A stretch of 64,000 bases of DNA from Pseudomonas koreensis (GTDB lineage Bacteria; Pseudomonadota; Gammaproteobacteria; Pseudomonadales; Pseudomonadaceae). The notes beneath the pieces are model-generated. The model did no database searches. It was not told the DNA's origin and saw only the letters and a list, made by a program, of their open reading frames with translations. Positions 18,384 to 26,697 of the stretch are shown in pieces. Each line of letters starts with the position of its first letter. The stretch's first letter is position 1. Both the position numbers and the translations under genes were made by a program. The stretch covers positions 310,001 through 374,000 of the forward strand of contig NZ_JAAQYM010000005.1 of the NCBI RefSeq assembly GCF_012986595.1, read 5' to 3'.

Positions 18384-19658
18384 TTAAGCTTTCACACCGC
18401 CAAGTGGCGGCAACTTCGCCAGTTTCAACGCTACCAGCAGCGCCACCAGCAACAACGCGCCGATAAACAAACCAATCCCGTTCCAGCCGCCCAGATGCCA
18501 GAACACCCCGCCCGCCGTCCCGGCAATGCTCGAACCGGCGTAATAGCTGAACAGATACAACGACGACGCCTGTCCCTTGGCCCTGGTCGCCCGCCGCCCG
18601 ATCCAGCTGCTCGCCACCGAGTGCGCGCCGAAGAAACCGAAGGTGAAGATCAGCATGCCGACAATCACCAGCCACAGCGGCGTCAACATGGTCAGCGCGA
18701 GACCTGCAAACATCAGCGCAATGGTCGCCCACAGCACTTTGCGCCGCCCCAGCTTGTCTGCCAGCGAACCGATCTTCGCCGAGCTGTAGATGCCCGACAA
18801 GTACACCACCGACAGCAGACCGACGAACACCTGATCAAGGTTGTACGGCGCGGCCAGCAGGCGATAGCCGATGTAGTTGAACAGGGTCACGAACGCGCCC
18901 ATCAGCAGGAACGCCTCAAGAAACAGCAACGGCAGCCCGGCGTCGCGAAAGTGCATGGTGAAGCCGTCGAGCAGGCTGCGCGGGTGCAGCGAGCGTGAGC
19001 GGAAGTTGCGTGATTCGGGAAGGATCTTCCAGAACACCGCCGCCGCGATCAGCGCCAGACCGCCGATCACCAGCATCGCCGTGTGCCAGCTGACGAAATC
19101 GATCAGCACCCCGGTGATCAACCGTCCGCTCATCCCGCCAATCGCGTTGCCGCCGATGTACAGGCCCATTGCCAGACCGATGTGCTGCGGGTGGATCTCT
19201 TCGCTGAGGTAAGTCATCGCCACTGCCGCCAGGCCGCTCAGCGACAGCCCGATCAGCGCGCGCATGATCAGCACCCCGTGCCAGCTCGGCATCATCGAAC
19301 TGGCGATGGTGCACAGCGCCGCGGCGAATAGCGCCGTGACCATCACCGGTTTGCGCCCAATGCGGTCGGAAATCGGCCCGGTGATCAACAGACCGAACGC
19401 CAGCATGCCGGTCGCCACCGACAGAATCAGGCTGCTCTGCGCCGCGTTGATCGAATATTCGTGTGACAGCAGCGGCATCATCGGCTGCACGCAATACAGC
19501 AGGGCAAACGTCGCAAACCCGCCGCTGAACAGTGCGAGCACCGTGCGCATGAACATCGGCGTGCCTTTTTCGATGTAGATCTCTTGCAGCTCGGCGACGA
19601 CGTCGTCCGCGGCGGCAGGCGGGACTTCATGGGCCAGGGGGGCGACAGCTGTTTTCAC
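18384..19658 (-). CDS. MFS transporter, YnfM-like
   Basis: Inner-membrane proton-driven exporter of the major facilitator superfamily, substrate unknown. About 12 hydrophobic segments follow a cytoplasmic N-terminal tail of roughly 50 residues. Motif A of the family appears as GPISDRIGRKPVM after TM2 and in a second form GSLADKLGRRKVL in the second half. GTG at 19658 is chosen as start (GAGG 6 nt upstream), giving 424 aa; the frame is open further upstream. It diverges from a LysR-type regulator 118 bp away, which probably controls it. The closest described family is YnfM/YdhP-like arabinose-efflux-type transporters. Confidence 0.85.
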   Translation of the reverse strand: MKTAVAPLAHEVPPAAADDVVAELQEIYIEKGTPMFMRTVLALFSGGFATFALLYCVQPMMPLLSHEYSINAAQSSLILSVATGMLAFGLLITGPISDRIGRKPVMVTALFAAALCTIASSMMPSWHGVLIMRALIGLSLSGLAAVAMTYLSEEIHPQHIGLAMGLYIGGNAIGGMSGRLITGVLIDFVSWHTAMLVIGGLALIAAAVFWKILPESRNFRSRSLHPRSLLDGFTMHFRDAGLPLLFLEAFLLMGAFVTLFNYIGYRLLAAPYNLDQVFVGLLSVVYLSGIYSSAKIGSLADKLGRRKVLWATIALMFAGLALTMLTPLWLVIVGMLIFTFGFFGAHSVASSWIGRRATRAKGQASSLYLFSYYAGSSIAGTAGGVFWHLGGWNGIGLFIGALLLVALLVALKLAKLPPLGGVKA

Positions 19659-19725
19659 TTCAGACCTCGGAGGGCACGGCCGGGCAGGCAATGAAAAAAT
19701 CATATAGCTGGCTAATGTTTCTATC

Positions 19726-19735
19726 CAATATATTG
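19726..19735. promoter_or_regulatory. Palindrome in the MFS/LysR divergent spacer
   Basis: CAATATATTG is a perfect 10-bp palindrome in the A/T-rich middle of the 118-bp spacer. LysR proteins bind A/T-rich imperfect dyads in such places, so it is a candidate operator. Short palindromes of A/T also occur by chance. Confidence 0.3.
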
Positions 19736-19776
19736 TTCGACCTGTTTGATAGCTTTAACGACCTAATGGGGTGTCC

Positions 19777-20679
19777 ATGGAATTGCGTCATCTGCGCTAC
19801 TTCATCGCCGTTGCCGAAGAACTGCATTTCGGCCGCGCCGCACAGGTGCTGGGCATCTCTCAGCCACCGCTGAGTCAGCAGATTCAGGCGCTGGAGCAAG
19901 AGGTCGGCGCGCGGTTGTTCGAACGGACCAATCGTCGGGTCGAGCTGAGTGAGGCCGGCCGATTGTTTCTGCAAGAGGCGCGGCTGGTGCTGGCGCAGGT
20001 CGACAAAGCGGCGGATGTCGCCCGGCGGGCGCAACTCGGTGAGCTGGGCGAATTGAAGATCGGCTTCACTTCGTCGGCGCCGTTCAACTCGACCATTCCC
20101 CAGGCGATTTTTTCCTTTCGCCAGCGTTTCCCGGCGGTGCATCTGAATTTGCGGGAGATGAGCAGCACGCAAGTCGCCGAGGGGCTGGTGGATGAGTCGA
20201 TCGAGGTCGGGATCATGCGCCCGCTGGGCCTGCCGGATTCGTTGAGTGTGGTGGAGCTGATGCGTGAACCGCTGGTAGCGGTGCTCGGCTCCAAACATCC
20301 GTTGGCGCAGGGCAGCGAGGAAGGCCTGTTCCTCTCGGCGCTGGCGCTGGAGCCGTTCGTGTTCTTTCCGCGCAGCTACGGCAGCGGGCTGTACGCGCAA
20401 TTGCTCAGTCTGGCCCGTGATGCCGGGTTCAGCCCGCACTTTGCTCAGGAGGCCGGGGAGGCCATGACCATCATCGGACTGGTGGCGGCGGGGCTGGGGG
20501 TTTCGGTATTGCCGGCGTCCTACCAGCGGATGCGCATTGATGGCGTGGTCTATCGACCGTTGCTCGATCCGGAAGCGGTGTCGGCGGTGTGGCTGGTGCA
20601 GCGCAAGGATCAGAAATCGCCGATGGCCAAGGCGTTTGTCGAATTGCTGACGCGCAAGGTCGAACCTTCAAAAGCTTGA
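19777..20679 (+). CDS. LysR-family transcriptional regulator
   Basis: DNA-binding regulator with an N-terminal winged helix-turn-helix (residues 1-60, MELRHLRYFIAVAEELHFGRAAQVLGISQPPLSQQI) and a two-lobed effector-binding domain of the periplasmic-binding-protein type (about 88-295). 300 aa is typical. ATG 19777 gives the usual N-terminus and has GGGG about 5 nt upstream; GTG at 19771 is also in frame. It likely regulates the divergent MFS exporter. Effector unknown; the N-terminus resembles BenM/CatM/AlsR-type LysR members. Confidence 0.92.
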   Translation: MELRHLRYFIAVAEELHFGRAAQVLGISQPPLSQQIQALEQEVGARLFERTNRRVELSEAGRLFLQEARLVLAQVDKAADVARRAQLGELGELKIGFTSSAPFNSTIPQAIFSFRQRFPAVHLNLREMSSTQVAEGLVDESIEVGIMRPLGLPDSLSVVELMREPLVAVLGSKHPLAQGSEEGLFLSALALEPFVFFPRSYGSGLYAQLLSLARDAGFSPHFAQEAGEAMTIIGLVAAGLGVSVLPASYQRMRIDGVVYRPLLDPEAVSAVWLVQRKDQKSPMAKAFVELLTRKVEPSKA

Positions 20680-20695
20680 TTGCTGCGCAATCTAA

Positions 20696-20757
20696 TCGCG
20701 AGCAGGCTCGCTCCCACAGGGGAACGCATTCCAAGGTGGGAGCGAGCCTGCTCGCGA
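20696..20757. repeat. REP inverted pair, family B
   Basis: Two arms, TCGCGAGCAGGCTCGCTCCC and its inverse, with an 18-nt spacer, between the convergent LysR gene and a small secreted-protein gene. It probably serves as a shared 3' end hairpin. Confidence 0.85.
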
Positions 20758-20783
20758 AGACGTCAGCTCAATCACCACGGCCC

Positions 20784-21221
20784 TCAGGGCAACCGCACCA
20801 AATCCCCCTTCAACGCCACCCGCGTGACAAATATCCCCGCCCGACACTCGTAAGTATTCAAATCCTTGCGCACATGCCGGTCGTAATAACTGACGATATT
20901 GACCACCGCATTCGCCCCCACCCGCTTGGCATCGGCCTGCAACTTGATCAAGTTCGACTGCAACACCCACTCGCAGGAATCGTGATCGCTCTTGTTGAAG
21001 CCGTTGGTCTTCAAATCACTGATGACATCGCGCTGCAACAACCGCTGAGTGCCCTGAGGCCCGTTCCCGGCCAGATAAAACTTCACACTGCCATCCAGCC
21101 GTCCGGCACGGATCGCATCCGAGAGCACGGTCTCGAACGGCATGTACATCAGATTGGTGGCGTGGCTGGCGCTGGGCAATAGCCCGAGGAGCGTGGCGGC
21201 GATCAGGGCTTTCACTTGCAT
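20784..21221 (-). CDS. Small secreted protein, stand-alone copy of a domain found in the neighbouring lipoprotein
   Basis: 145-aa predicted periplasmic protein of unknown function. A signal peptide (MQVKALIAATLLGLLPSASHA) is followed by DGSVKFYLAG near residue 38, two conserved Cys (one in DSCEWVLQS and one in TYECRAGI) and the strand VGANAVVNIVSYY. Database entries of this kind in Pseudomonas are often labelled excinuclease ABC subunit A, which its size and signal peptide do not support. The start at 21221 has AAGGAG 6 nt upstream. The same DGSVKFYLAG...ANAV.NI pattern is the C-terminal half of the lipoprotein encoded at 21678-22481. Preceded by a 456-bp gap. Confidence 0.75.
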   Translation of the reverse strand: MQVKALIAATLLGLLPSASHATNLMYMPFETVLSDAIRAGRLDGSVKFYLAGNGPQGTQRLLQRDVISDLKTNGFNKSDHDSCEWVLQSNLIKLQADAKRVGANAVVNIVSYYDRHVRKDLNTYECRAGIFVTRVALKGDLVRLP

Positions 21222-21498
21222 GGTCATCTCCTTGACGGTGAAAGAGAACCGCGAGTGCTCGAACAATGGGCTCGCCGTTCTGGCAGGCGATGGTTGAGGC
21301 CCGCAGGACGAGTGTAGTTGTCGTTCAGGTGATGAGAGGAATCAGCCCTTTACAGGATCAGAAGTAAAGACCGTCACGGAAAGCGTGTTTACTTGATTTC
21401 ACATCTTGCAACAGACGAGTTTTACGCCATCAAAACTGCGGTTAGAAAGGCGCTGGGCTTGTAGTCGCCGTTGAGAGGGTACATCCAAGCCAATTGCC

Positions 21499-21660
21499 AT
21501 CCATTGCTGGTAATGCCATTTCAGGCAATACTGCCAGCGTTCCCGAAAGGGGCTTGTGAGACTCTGAGGATCCTGGGCAACCAGCCATCACAGAGCCAGA
21601 CAGGTGGAAGGGCGATGACAAGCCAACCTGTTTGTGAAAGGGCGCCGCAAGGCGCCCTTT
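21499..21660 (+). ncRNA. Candidate structured small RNA ending in a terminator
   Basis: The 456-bp gap between the two minus-strand genes contains no supported ORF but much pairing. Nested hairpins CTGG..TGCC/GGCA..CCAG lie at about 21507-21538. GGCTTGT (21551-21557) pairs perfectly with ACAAGCC (21618-21624). CTGG-GCAA-CCAG forms a tetraloop hairpin (about 21572-21583), and the terminator stem closes it. The strand is uncertain because most of these helices also form on the other strand, where the region would be a leader of the 20784-21221 gene. No convincing promoter was found and no known RNA family was recognised. Confidence 0.3.
21637..21660. terminator. Bidirectional rho-independent terminator
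   Basis: AAAGGGCGCC-GCAA-GGCGCCCTTT is a perfect 10-bp stem with a GCAA loop, A-run on one side and T-run on the other. It lies 17 nt after the stop of the minus-strand lipoprotein gene and so ends that gene and perhaps the whole aryl polyene operon. It would also end a plus-strand RNA. Confidence 0.85.
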
Positions 21661-21677
21661 GTCGTTTCTACAGTCAA

Positions 21678-22481
21678 TCAATCAACGTGCGCCAGATCCC
21701 CGCGCAACGCCACGCTGGAAACCAGCATCCCCGCGCGGCACTGGAATTTCTCGGTGTCTTTGTACAGGTCGCGCTGGTCGACGCTGGCGATGTTGATCAC
21801 GGCGTTGGCGTCGGCTTTTTTCGCGGCGTTCTGCAGGGTCGCGAGGGCCGATTGCAGGGCCCAGAAGCAGGCGTCTTCGTCGGATTTGTTCGAGCCGTTG
21901 GTCTTGCGGCTGCTGCTCACGGTGTCGAGTTTGCGCACTTGCTTGGGCAGGGTTTCGCCGGCCAGGTAGAACTTCACGCTGCCGTCGAGCAGGCCGGCGT
22001 CGGTGGCGCGTTTGACGCCTTCGCGAAAGCTCAGGTAGGTCGGTTCGTCGGCGCCTTGCTTGACGATGCCCAGGTCGTTGACGAACTCGATGTCCGGGTT
22101 GATCGACAGCTCCTTGAGTACGTTGTCGCGCAGGCGGTTGACCCAACGGTTGTAGTTGCCGTGGATCTTGCCGTCCTTGGCATCGAGGCCGTAGCTGCTG
22201 CGATAGTCGATTTCGAACGAGGTCGGGCTGAACGGGATGTCGACTTCGGCGTGGTGGCGACCGCGTACGGTGATCGCGGCCTTGATCATGCCCGGGCGTA
22301 CCGATTGCACGACCCACTGGCGGTCGTTGAGCGCGGTAACGATGGCGCGGCTCATCTGTTGCTGGGTGAAGCCTAAGTTGGGCGAGAACTGTTCCTTGGC
22401 GTTGTATACCGGTTTGCTGGTGCAACCGCCGAGCACAAAGGCCAGGGCCAGCAGGGCGGCGATGCGGTGAAACTGAGTCAT
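21678..22481 (-). CDS. Two-domain lipoprotein of unknown function, last gene of the aryl polyene operon
   Basis: 267-aa predicted lipoprotein: a signal peptide with lipobox LGGCTS, so lipidated Cys near residue 20. An N-terminal domain (about 35-140) with TALNDRQWVVQSVRPGMIKAAI and YNRWVNRLRDNV matches a class of small Pseudomonas lipoproteins. The C-terminal domain (about 165-267) repeats the one in the stand-alone protein at 20784-21221: DGSVKFYLAG, KTNGSNKSDEDACFWALQS, ADANAVINI. ATG 22481 is used as start (GGAG 8 nt upstream). It begins only 25 nt after the preceding ketosynthase gene, so it is likely co-transcribed with the aryl polyene genes. Function not known. Confidence 0.75.
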   Translation of the reverse strand: MTQFHRIAALLALAFVLGGCTSKPVYNAKEQFSPNLGFTQQQMSRAIVTALNDRQWVVQSVRPGMIKAAITVRGRHHAEVDIPFSPTSFEIDYRSSYGLDAKDGKIHGNYNRWVNRLRDNVLKELSINPDIEFVNDLGIVKQGADEPTYLSFREGVKRATDAGLLDGSVKFYLAGETLPKQVRKLDTVSSSRKTNGSNKSDEDACFWALQSALATLQNAAKKADANAVINIASVDQRDLYKDTEKFQCRAGMLVSSVALRGDLAHVD

Positions 22482-22506
22482 TCCTTTCACTCCAAACGTG
22501 TTGCGG

Positions 22507-23733
22507 TCAGTGCCAGCGGCGGAAAATCAACGAGGTGTTGACGCCACCAAAAGCGAAATTGTTGTTCATCACGTACTCGTGGTGCATCGGACGGAATTCG
22601 CCGCGCAGGTAATCGAGCTTGCCGCAGTGCGGGTCGACCTCGTCGAGGTTGAGCGTGTGCACATACAGGTCGCGATTCATCATCTCGATGCTGAACCATG
22701 ACTCCAGCGCCCCGCAGGCCCCGAGCGTGTGGCCGAGGAAACTCTTCTGCGAGCTGATCGGCATGTGTTCGCCGAACAGACTGCTGGTTGCCAGTGTTTC
22801 GGCAATGTCGCCCTGTTCTGTAGCCGTGCCGTGTCCATTTACATAACCGATGGCATCGGGCGTCAGGCCGGCGTCTTCCAGCGCCAGTTCCATGGCGCGG
22901 CGCATGGTGATCTGCTCGGGACGGGTGGTGTGCTGGCCGTCGGCGTTACTGCCGAAACCGACGATCTCGGCGTGGATGTGCGCACCGCGAGCGAGGGCGT
23001 GTTCCAGCTCTTCAAGCACCAGCATGCCGCCGCCTTCGCCGATCACCAGGCCGTCGCGAGCCTTGTCGTACGGGCGTGGGCTGGTCTGCGGCGCGTCGTT
23101 TTTCAGGCTGGTGGCGTAGAGCGCGTCGAAGACCATGGCTTCGGTCGGGCACAGTTCTTCGGCACCGCCGGCGAGCATCAGCGGCAGACGGCCGAACTTG
23201 ATCGCTTCATAGGCATAGCCGATGCCCTGGCTGCCGCTGGTGCAAGCGCTGGACGTCGGGATCAGGCGCCCGGTGAGGCCGAAGAAGATGCTGATGTTGG
23301 CCGCGGTGGTGTGCGGCATCATCCGCACGTAGGAGTTGGCGTTGAGGCCTTCGGCCACCGAGTTGAGCAGCATGTTGCCGAACGCCTTGATCTCGTCGGT
23401 GCTGCCGGTGGACGAGCCGCAGGCCACGCCCATGCGCCCGTCCTTGATCGTGTCGTCGCCGAGCAGGCCGGCATCCGCCAGTGCCTGTTCTGCCGCGCCC
23501 ACCGCCAGCCGTGACACCCGGCCCATGCTGCGCAGTTGCTTGCGCGTCCAGTGGGGCGGCACGACAAAGTCATCGATCGGCCCGGCCAGACGCGTATTGA
23601 GTTCGCTGAAGCGGTCCCACTCGTCCATCCGGCGGATGCCGCTGCGGTTGGCCGCGAAGTTGCCGGCGATGGTGTCCCAGTCGCTGCCAAGCGAAGTGAT
23701 GCCGGCCATGCCGGTGACGACGACGCGCTTCAT
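22507..23733 (-). CDS. Beta-ketoacyl-ACP synthase (FabF-like), ApeR type
   Basis: Ketosynthase that condenses malonyl-ACP with an acyl primer. The 408-aa protein has the full catalytic triad: Cys164 in SSACTSGSQG, His in HGTATEQGD and His in GHTLGACGALES. ATG 23733 overlaps the ketoreductase stop by 1 nt (TGATG) with GGAGG upstream; an in-frame GTG at 23739 is less likely. In characterised aryl polyene systems a second, FabF-like ketosynthase (ApeR) works beside the ApeO/ApeC pair; the assignment to that role is by family and position. Confidence 0.88.
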   Translation of the reverse strand: MKRVVVTGMAGITSLGSDWDTIAGNFAANRSGIRRMDEWDRFSELNTRLAGPIDDFVVPPHWTRKQLRSMGRVSRLAVGAAEQALADAGLLGDDTIKDGRMGVACGSSTGSTDEIKAFGNMLLNSVAEGLNANSYVRMMPHTTAANISIFFGLTGRLIPTSSACTSGSQGIGYAYEAIKFGRLPLMLAGGAEELCPTEAMVFDALYATSLKNDAPQTSPRPYDKARDGLVIGEGGGMLVLEELEHALARGAHIHAEIVGFGSNADGQHTTRPEQITMRRAMELALEDAGLTPDAIGYVNGHGTATEQGDIAETLATSSLFGEHMPISSQKSFLGHTLGACGALESWFSIEMMNRDLYVHTLNLDEVDPHCGKLDYLRGEFRPMHHEYVMNNNFAFGGVNTSLIFRRWH

Positions 23734-24461
23734 CAGCACAAGCCTCCGTTGACCGCCAGGACCTGGCGGGTGATGTACGAGGCTTCCGCCGACATCAGGA
23801 AATTCACCGCACCAGCGACCTCTTCCGGGGTGCCCATGCGTTGTGCGGGGATCATTTTCATCAGTTCTTCCACCGGCACGTTTTCATCCAGCATGGCCGT
23901 ATCGATCAGGCCCGGCGCGACGCAGTTAACCGTGATTTTGCGCTTGCCCAGCTCGATCGCCAACGCTTTCGCAGCACCGATGACGCCGGCCTTGGAGGCG
24001 CTGTAGTTGACCTGGCCACGGTTGCCGATCAAACCCGACACCGAGGTGATGCAGACGATCCGACCGGCGGCGCGGCGGCGGATCATCGGCATCATCACGG
24101 GGTGCAGGACGTTGTAGAAACCGTCGAGATTGGTGCGCAGCACCACGTCCCAATCGTCATCGCTCAGCGCCGGAAAGGCGCCGTCGCGGGTCAGGCCGGC
24201 GTTGAGCACCACGCCGTAATAGGCGCCGTGGGTTTCGACGTCGGCTTCGAGGATGGTTTTGCAGGTCGCGCGGTCGGCGACGTCGAATTGCAGGATGCGC
24301 GCGTTGCGGCCCAGCGCTTCGATCTCGGCCTGCACCGTTCGGGCTTCGGCGACGCCGCTGCGGCAATGCAGGACGATATCGTGCCCGGCCTGCGCCAGAC
24401 GCAAGGCAATGGCGCGGCCGATGCCACGGCTGGAGCCGGTGACCAGTACGGATTCAGTCAT
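23733..24461 (-). CDS. 3-oxoacyl-ACP reductase (FabG-like), ApeQ type
   Basis: NADPH-dependent short-chain dehydrogenase that reduces the beta-keto group in each extension cycle. Cofactor motif TGSSRGIGRA at residues 8-17, catalytic Ser140, Tyr153 and Lys157 (ITSVSG, YSASK), NAG near 87-89. 242 aa. The start ATG 24461 overlaps the dehydratase gene by 8 nt. In the aryl polyene pathway this activity is ApeQ; it could also serve a general FabG function but its place inside the operon argues for a dedicated enzyme. Confidence 0.92.
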   Translation of the reverse strand: MTESVLVTGSSRGIGRAIALRLAQAGHDIVLHCRSGVAEARTVQAEIEALGRNARILQFDVADRATCKTILEADVETHGAYYGVVLNAGLTRDGAFPALSDDDWDVVLRTNLDGFYNVLHPVMMPMIRRRAAGRIVCITSVSGLIGNRGQVNYSASKAGVIGAAKALAIELGKRKITVNCVAPGLIDTAMLDENVPVEELMKMIPAQRMGTPEEVAGAVNFLMSAEASYITRQVLAVNGGLC

Positions 24462-24918
24462 CGTTCGACTCCCTGTGTTGTTCAAGATATTGGGATGGCT
24501 GGGGCGGGCGGAACACATTCAAGCGCGCGCTGGCCTCGATGCCGTGGCCATGGATGTGGCACTCGAACACGCCCATGCCGTTGTCGTCTTCCAGCGAGCG
24601 AATGCCGTGAATGGTCAGTTCGCTGCCGGCCGGGAAGGCTTCGACATTGCATTCGAATTTACGCGTGCCGAGCAGGAAACCCAGCGCCACCGGGTTGCCC
24701 TTCTGTCGCGCGTGGCAACCGGCGAACGCGGCGACGCTTTGCGCCATCAACTCAACGCCGACCCACGCCGGCAGGCTGCCGTCGGGCAGGCTGAACAGTC
24801 CGCCGGGCTTGACCGTGAGGCGGGTGTGAATCTGCTCTTCGTCGAAGCTGAGAATCTGCTCGATCAGAATCATGTCGCCAGCATGGGGCAGCAGTTCGGC
24901 GAGCGGCCAGTCAATCAT
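24454..24918 (-). CDS. Hotdog-fold 3-hydroxyacyl-ACP dehydratase, ApeP type
   Basis: Small (154 aa) hotdog-fold protein expected to dehydrate the 3-hydroxyacyl-ACP and create each double bond. LLPHAGDMILIEQI near residue 9 corresponds to the FabZ/FabA active-site His strand, and WVGVELMAQSVAAFAG (about 52-67) to the central helix with the acidic residue. Described aryl polyene dehydratases act as an ApeI:ApeP pair; here the second member is fused to the AMP ligase at 36498-38177. Overlaps its neighbours on both sides. Confidence 0.87.
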   Translation of the reverse strand: MIDWPLAELLPHAGDMILIEQILSFDEEQIHTRLTVKPGGLFSLPDGSLPAWVGVELMAQSVAAFAGCHARQKGNPVALGFLLGTRKFECNVEAFPAGSELTIHGIRSLEDDNGMGVFECHIHGHGIEASARLNVFRPPQPSQYLEQHRESNDD

Positions 24919-26111
24919 GGGGCGTCTCCGATAATCAGGCTGACGTTGTTGCCCCCGAAGGCAAACGAGTTGCTCATCAGGTAGCGGGGTGCAATGGACG
25001 ACAGGCGCTCGTTCGCGGTCACCCAGTTCAGGGCCGGCAGATCGGGATCGGCCTGGGCGTCCCAGACGTGCGGTGGCAAGGCCTGTTGCGGATTGTCGGC
25101 GCTCAGGCTCAGCCAGCAGAACGCCGCCTCCAGCGCACCGGCCGCGCCGAGGGTGTGGCCGGTCATCGGTTTGGTCGACGAGCAGGCCACGCCGTGCGGG
25201 AACAGCGTGGCCACCGCCAGGCTCTCCATCGCGTCGTTGTGCTGAGTCGCGGTGCCGTGCAGGTTCAGGTAATGGATTTGCGCAGCTTGCAGCTGGGCGC
25301 GGTTCAAGGCCTTCTGCATCGCTTGCAGGGCGCCGCGACCGCTCGGCTCAGGGGCGGAAATGTGGTGCGCGTCGGAGCTGGCACCGGCGCCGAGCAGGGC
25401 AATGGCCGGGCCGTCGGTGCGCTGCTTGCTCATCAGGAACAGCACCGCCGCTTCGCCGATGTTGATGCCGTTGCGGTTGGCCGAGAACGGATTGCAGCGC
25501 TCGTCGGACACCGCCTCCAGCGCGCTGAAACCGTTGAGTGTCAGCTTGCACAGGCTGTCGACCCCGCCGCACAGCACCGCGTCGCACAGGCCCAGGTCGA
25601 GCAGACGCTGTGCGCTCATCAACGCCCGCGCGCTGGAAGTGCAGGCCGTGGAAATCACGTAGGCCGGGCCGCTGAGCTGCAGCCAGTCGGCAAGAAAGTT
25701 CGCCGGGGCGCCGAGTTCCTGTTGCCGATAGTCATACTCGGTGGGGAACTGATGCTCGCGAAGATAGTGCGCCAGACCGCGGCTGGCCTCGTCGATGCCC
25801 GAGGTGCTGGTGCCGAGCACCACGCCGATGCGCTCGCGACCATAGGTCTGGATGGCCCAGTCGATGTCAGCGCGAATCTGCAGCGCGGCTTCCAGCAGCA
25901 GTTGATTGTTGCGGCTGCTCTGGTCTGCCAGTTCGGCCGGAATCGCCGCCAACTCACCGTGCACCGCCGCCACCGGCAACTCGCGCCCGGCCACCCAGCC
26001 GGACTCGCGGCGCATGCCCGAGCAGTCACCGGCAAACAGGTTCTGCGCGACTTGATGCTTGTCGCGGCCCAGGGCGCAGATCACGCCGAGGGCATTGAGG
26101 TAGGCAGTCAT
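24915..26111 (-). CDS. Beta-ketoacyl-ACP synthase, ApeO type
   Basis: Main chain-extending ketosynthase of the aryl polyene system. The 398-aa protein carries Cys157 in TACTSSAR, His in LHGTATQHND, and GHTLGAAGALEA, all the catalytic residues of a KAS-II enzyme. In the type II PKS described for aryl polyenes the active subunit (ApeO) pairs with a chain-length-factor-like subunit (ApeC); such a partner is encoded at 40006-40731, at the other end of the operon. ATGA overlaps with both flanking genes. Confidence 0.88.
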   Translation of the reverse strand: MTAYLNALGVICALGRDKHQVAQNLFAGDCSGMRRESGWVAGRELPVAAVHGELAAIPAELADQSSRNNQLLLEAALQIRADIDWAIQTYGRERIGVVLGTSTSGIDEASRGLAHYLREHQFPTEYDYRQQELGAPANFLADWLQLSGPAYVISTACTSSARALMSAQRLLDLGLCDAVLCGGVDSLCKLTLNGFSALEAVSDERCNPFSANRNGINIGEAAVLFLMSKQRTDGPAIALLGAGASSDAHHISAPEPSGRGALQAMQKALNRAQLQAAQIHYLNLHGTATQHNDAMESLAVATLFPHGVACSSTKPMTGHTLGAAGALEAAFCWLSLSADNPQQALPPHVWDAQADPDLPALNWVTANERLSSIAPRYLMSNSFAFGGNNVSLIIGDAP

Positions 26112-26584
26112 GGCGTCGGTTCACCGAGGGGAGAAACCCGATAGTGCGGGCCTTGGGGCAGGTTCAATTCGAAGCTCAACGGTTGCGTGTAACGGATCGC
26201 CCAGCGCGGCGGCAGCGAGCGTTGCCCGGCCTGTTGCTGCGCGGCGGGATAATTGCGCAGCAGCTCGCTGGACGGGGTCAGGGCGAACAGCAGCGCGGCA
26301 AACAGCTCACGTGCTTCCGGGTTGGGCGGCAGCAGACCGTCGGCCTGCCAGTGCCCGTCGATCAGTTGCTGACGCGCCTGGGGAATGCCCAGCGGGTCCA
26401 TCATCGACCAGCGAATGCCGGGGCCTTCGCGCTGGATCACCAATAGCCAGTCCTGACGTTGATCGGCTTGTTGGCGTTCAATATGCAGTTGCAGCGGCAG
26501 GGGCAGCGTCGGGTTGCTCGCAGGCAGCGGGGCCTGGCTGGCGCAACCGCTCAGCAGGGCAAACATCAGCAACATCAGCCACAC
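26108..26584 (-). CDS. DUF3261-type lipoprotein of the aryl polyene cluster
   Basis: Predicted outer-membrane lipoprotein of about 158 aa: hydrophobic signal WLMLLMFALLSGCAS with lipidated Cys near residue 13, then a beta-rich domain (LLVIQREGPGIRWSMMDPLGIPQARQQLIDG). Such lipoproteins recur in aryl polyene clusters and are thought to help place the product in the outer membrane. GTG 26584 (AAGG 6 nt before) is preferred; ATG 26575 is possible. A longer in-frame version from 26701 would read through a REP element and is rejected. Its start lies 10 bp from that REP. Confidence 0.75.
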   Translation of the reverse strand: MWLMLLMFALLSGCASQAPLPASNPTLPLPLQLHIERQQADQRQDWLLVIQREGPGIRWSMMDPLGIPQARQQLIDGHWQADGLLPPNPEARELFAALLFALTPSSELLRNYPAAQQQAGQRSLPPRWAIRYTQPLSFELNLPQGPHYRVSPLGEPTP

Positions 26585-26593
26585 CGCAAACCT

Positions 26594-26683
26594 TGTGGGA
26601 GTGAGCCTGCTCGCGATGACGGTCGCACATTCGAAAAACAGGTTGGCTGACCTACCGCTATCGCGAGCAGGCTCACTCCTACA
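26594..26683. repeat. REP inverted pair, family B, inside the aryl polyene operon
   Basis: Arms TGTGGGAGTGAGCCTGCTCG and the inverse with CTCACTCCTACA, 42 bp apart, in the 113-bp gap between the lipoprotein and methyltransferase genes. It is one of only two sizeable gaps in the operon, and each is filled by a REP pair. Confidence 0.88.
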
Positions 26684-26697
26684 GGTTATGTGTCGCA

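Noticed and set aside
20784..21221. UvrA/excinuclease function suggested by common database labels
   Set aside because: The protein is 145 aa with a signal peptide and no ATPase or zinc motifs, so it cannot be a UvrA.
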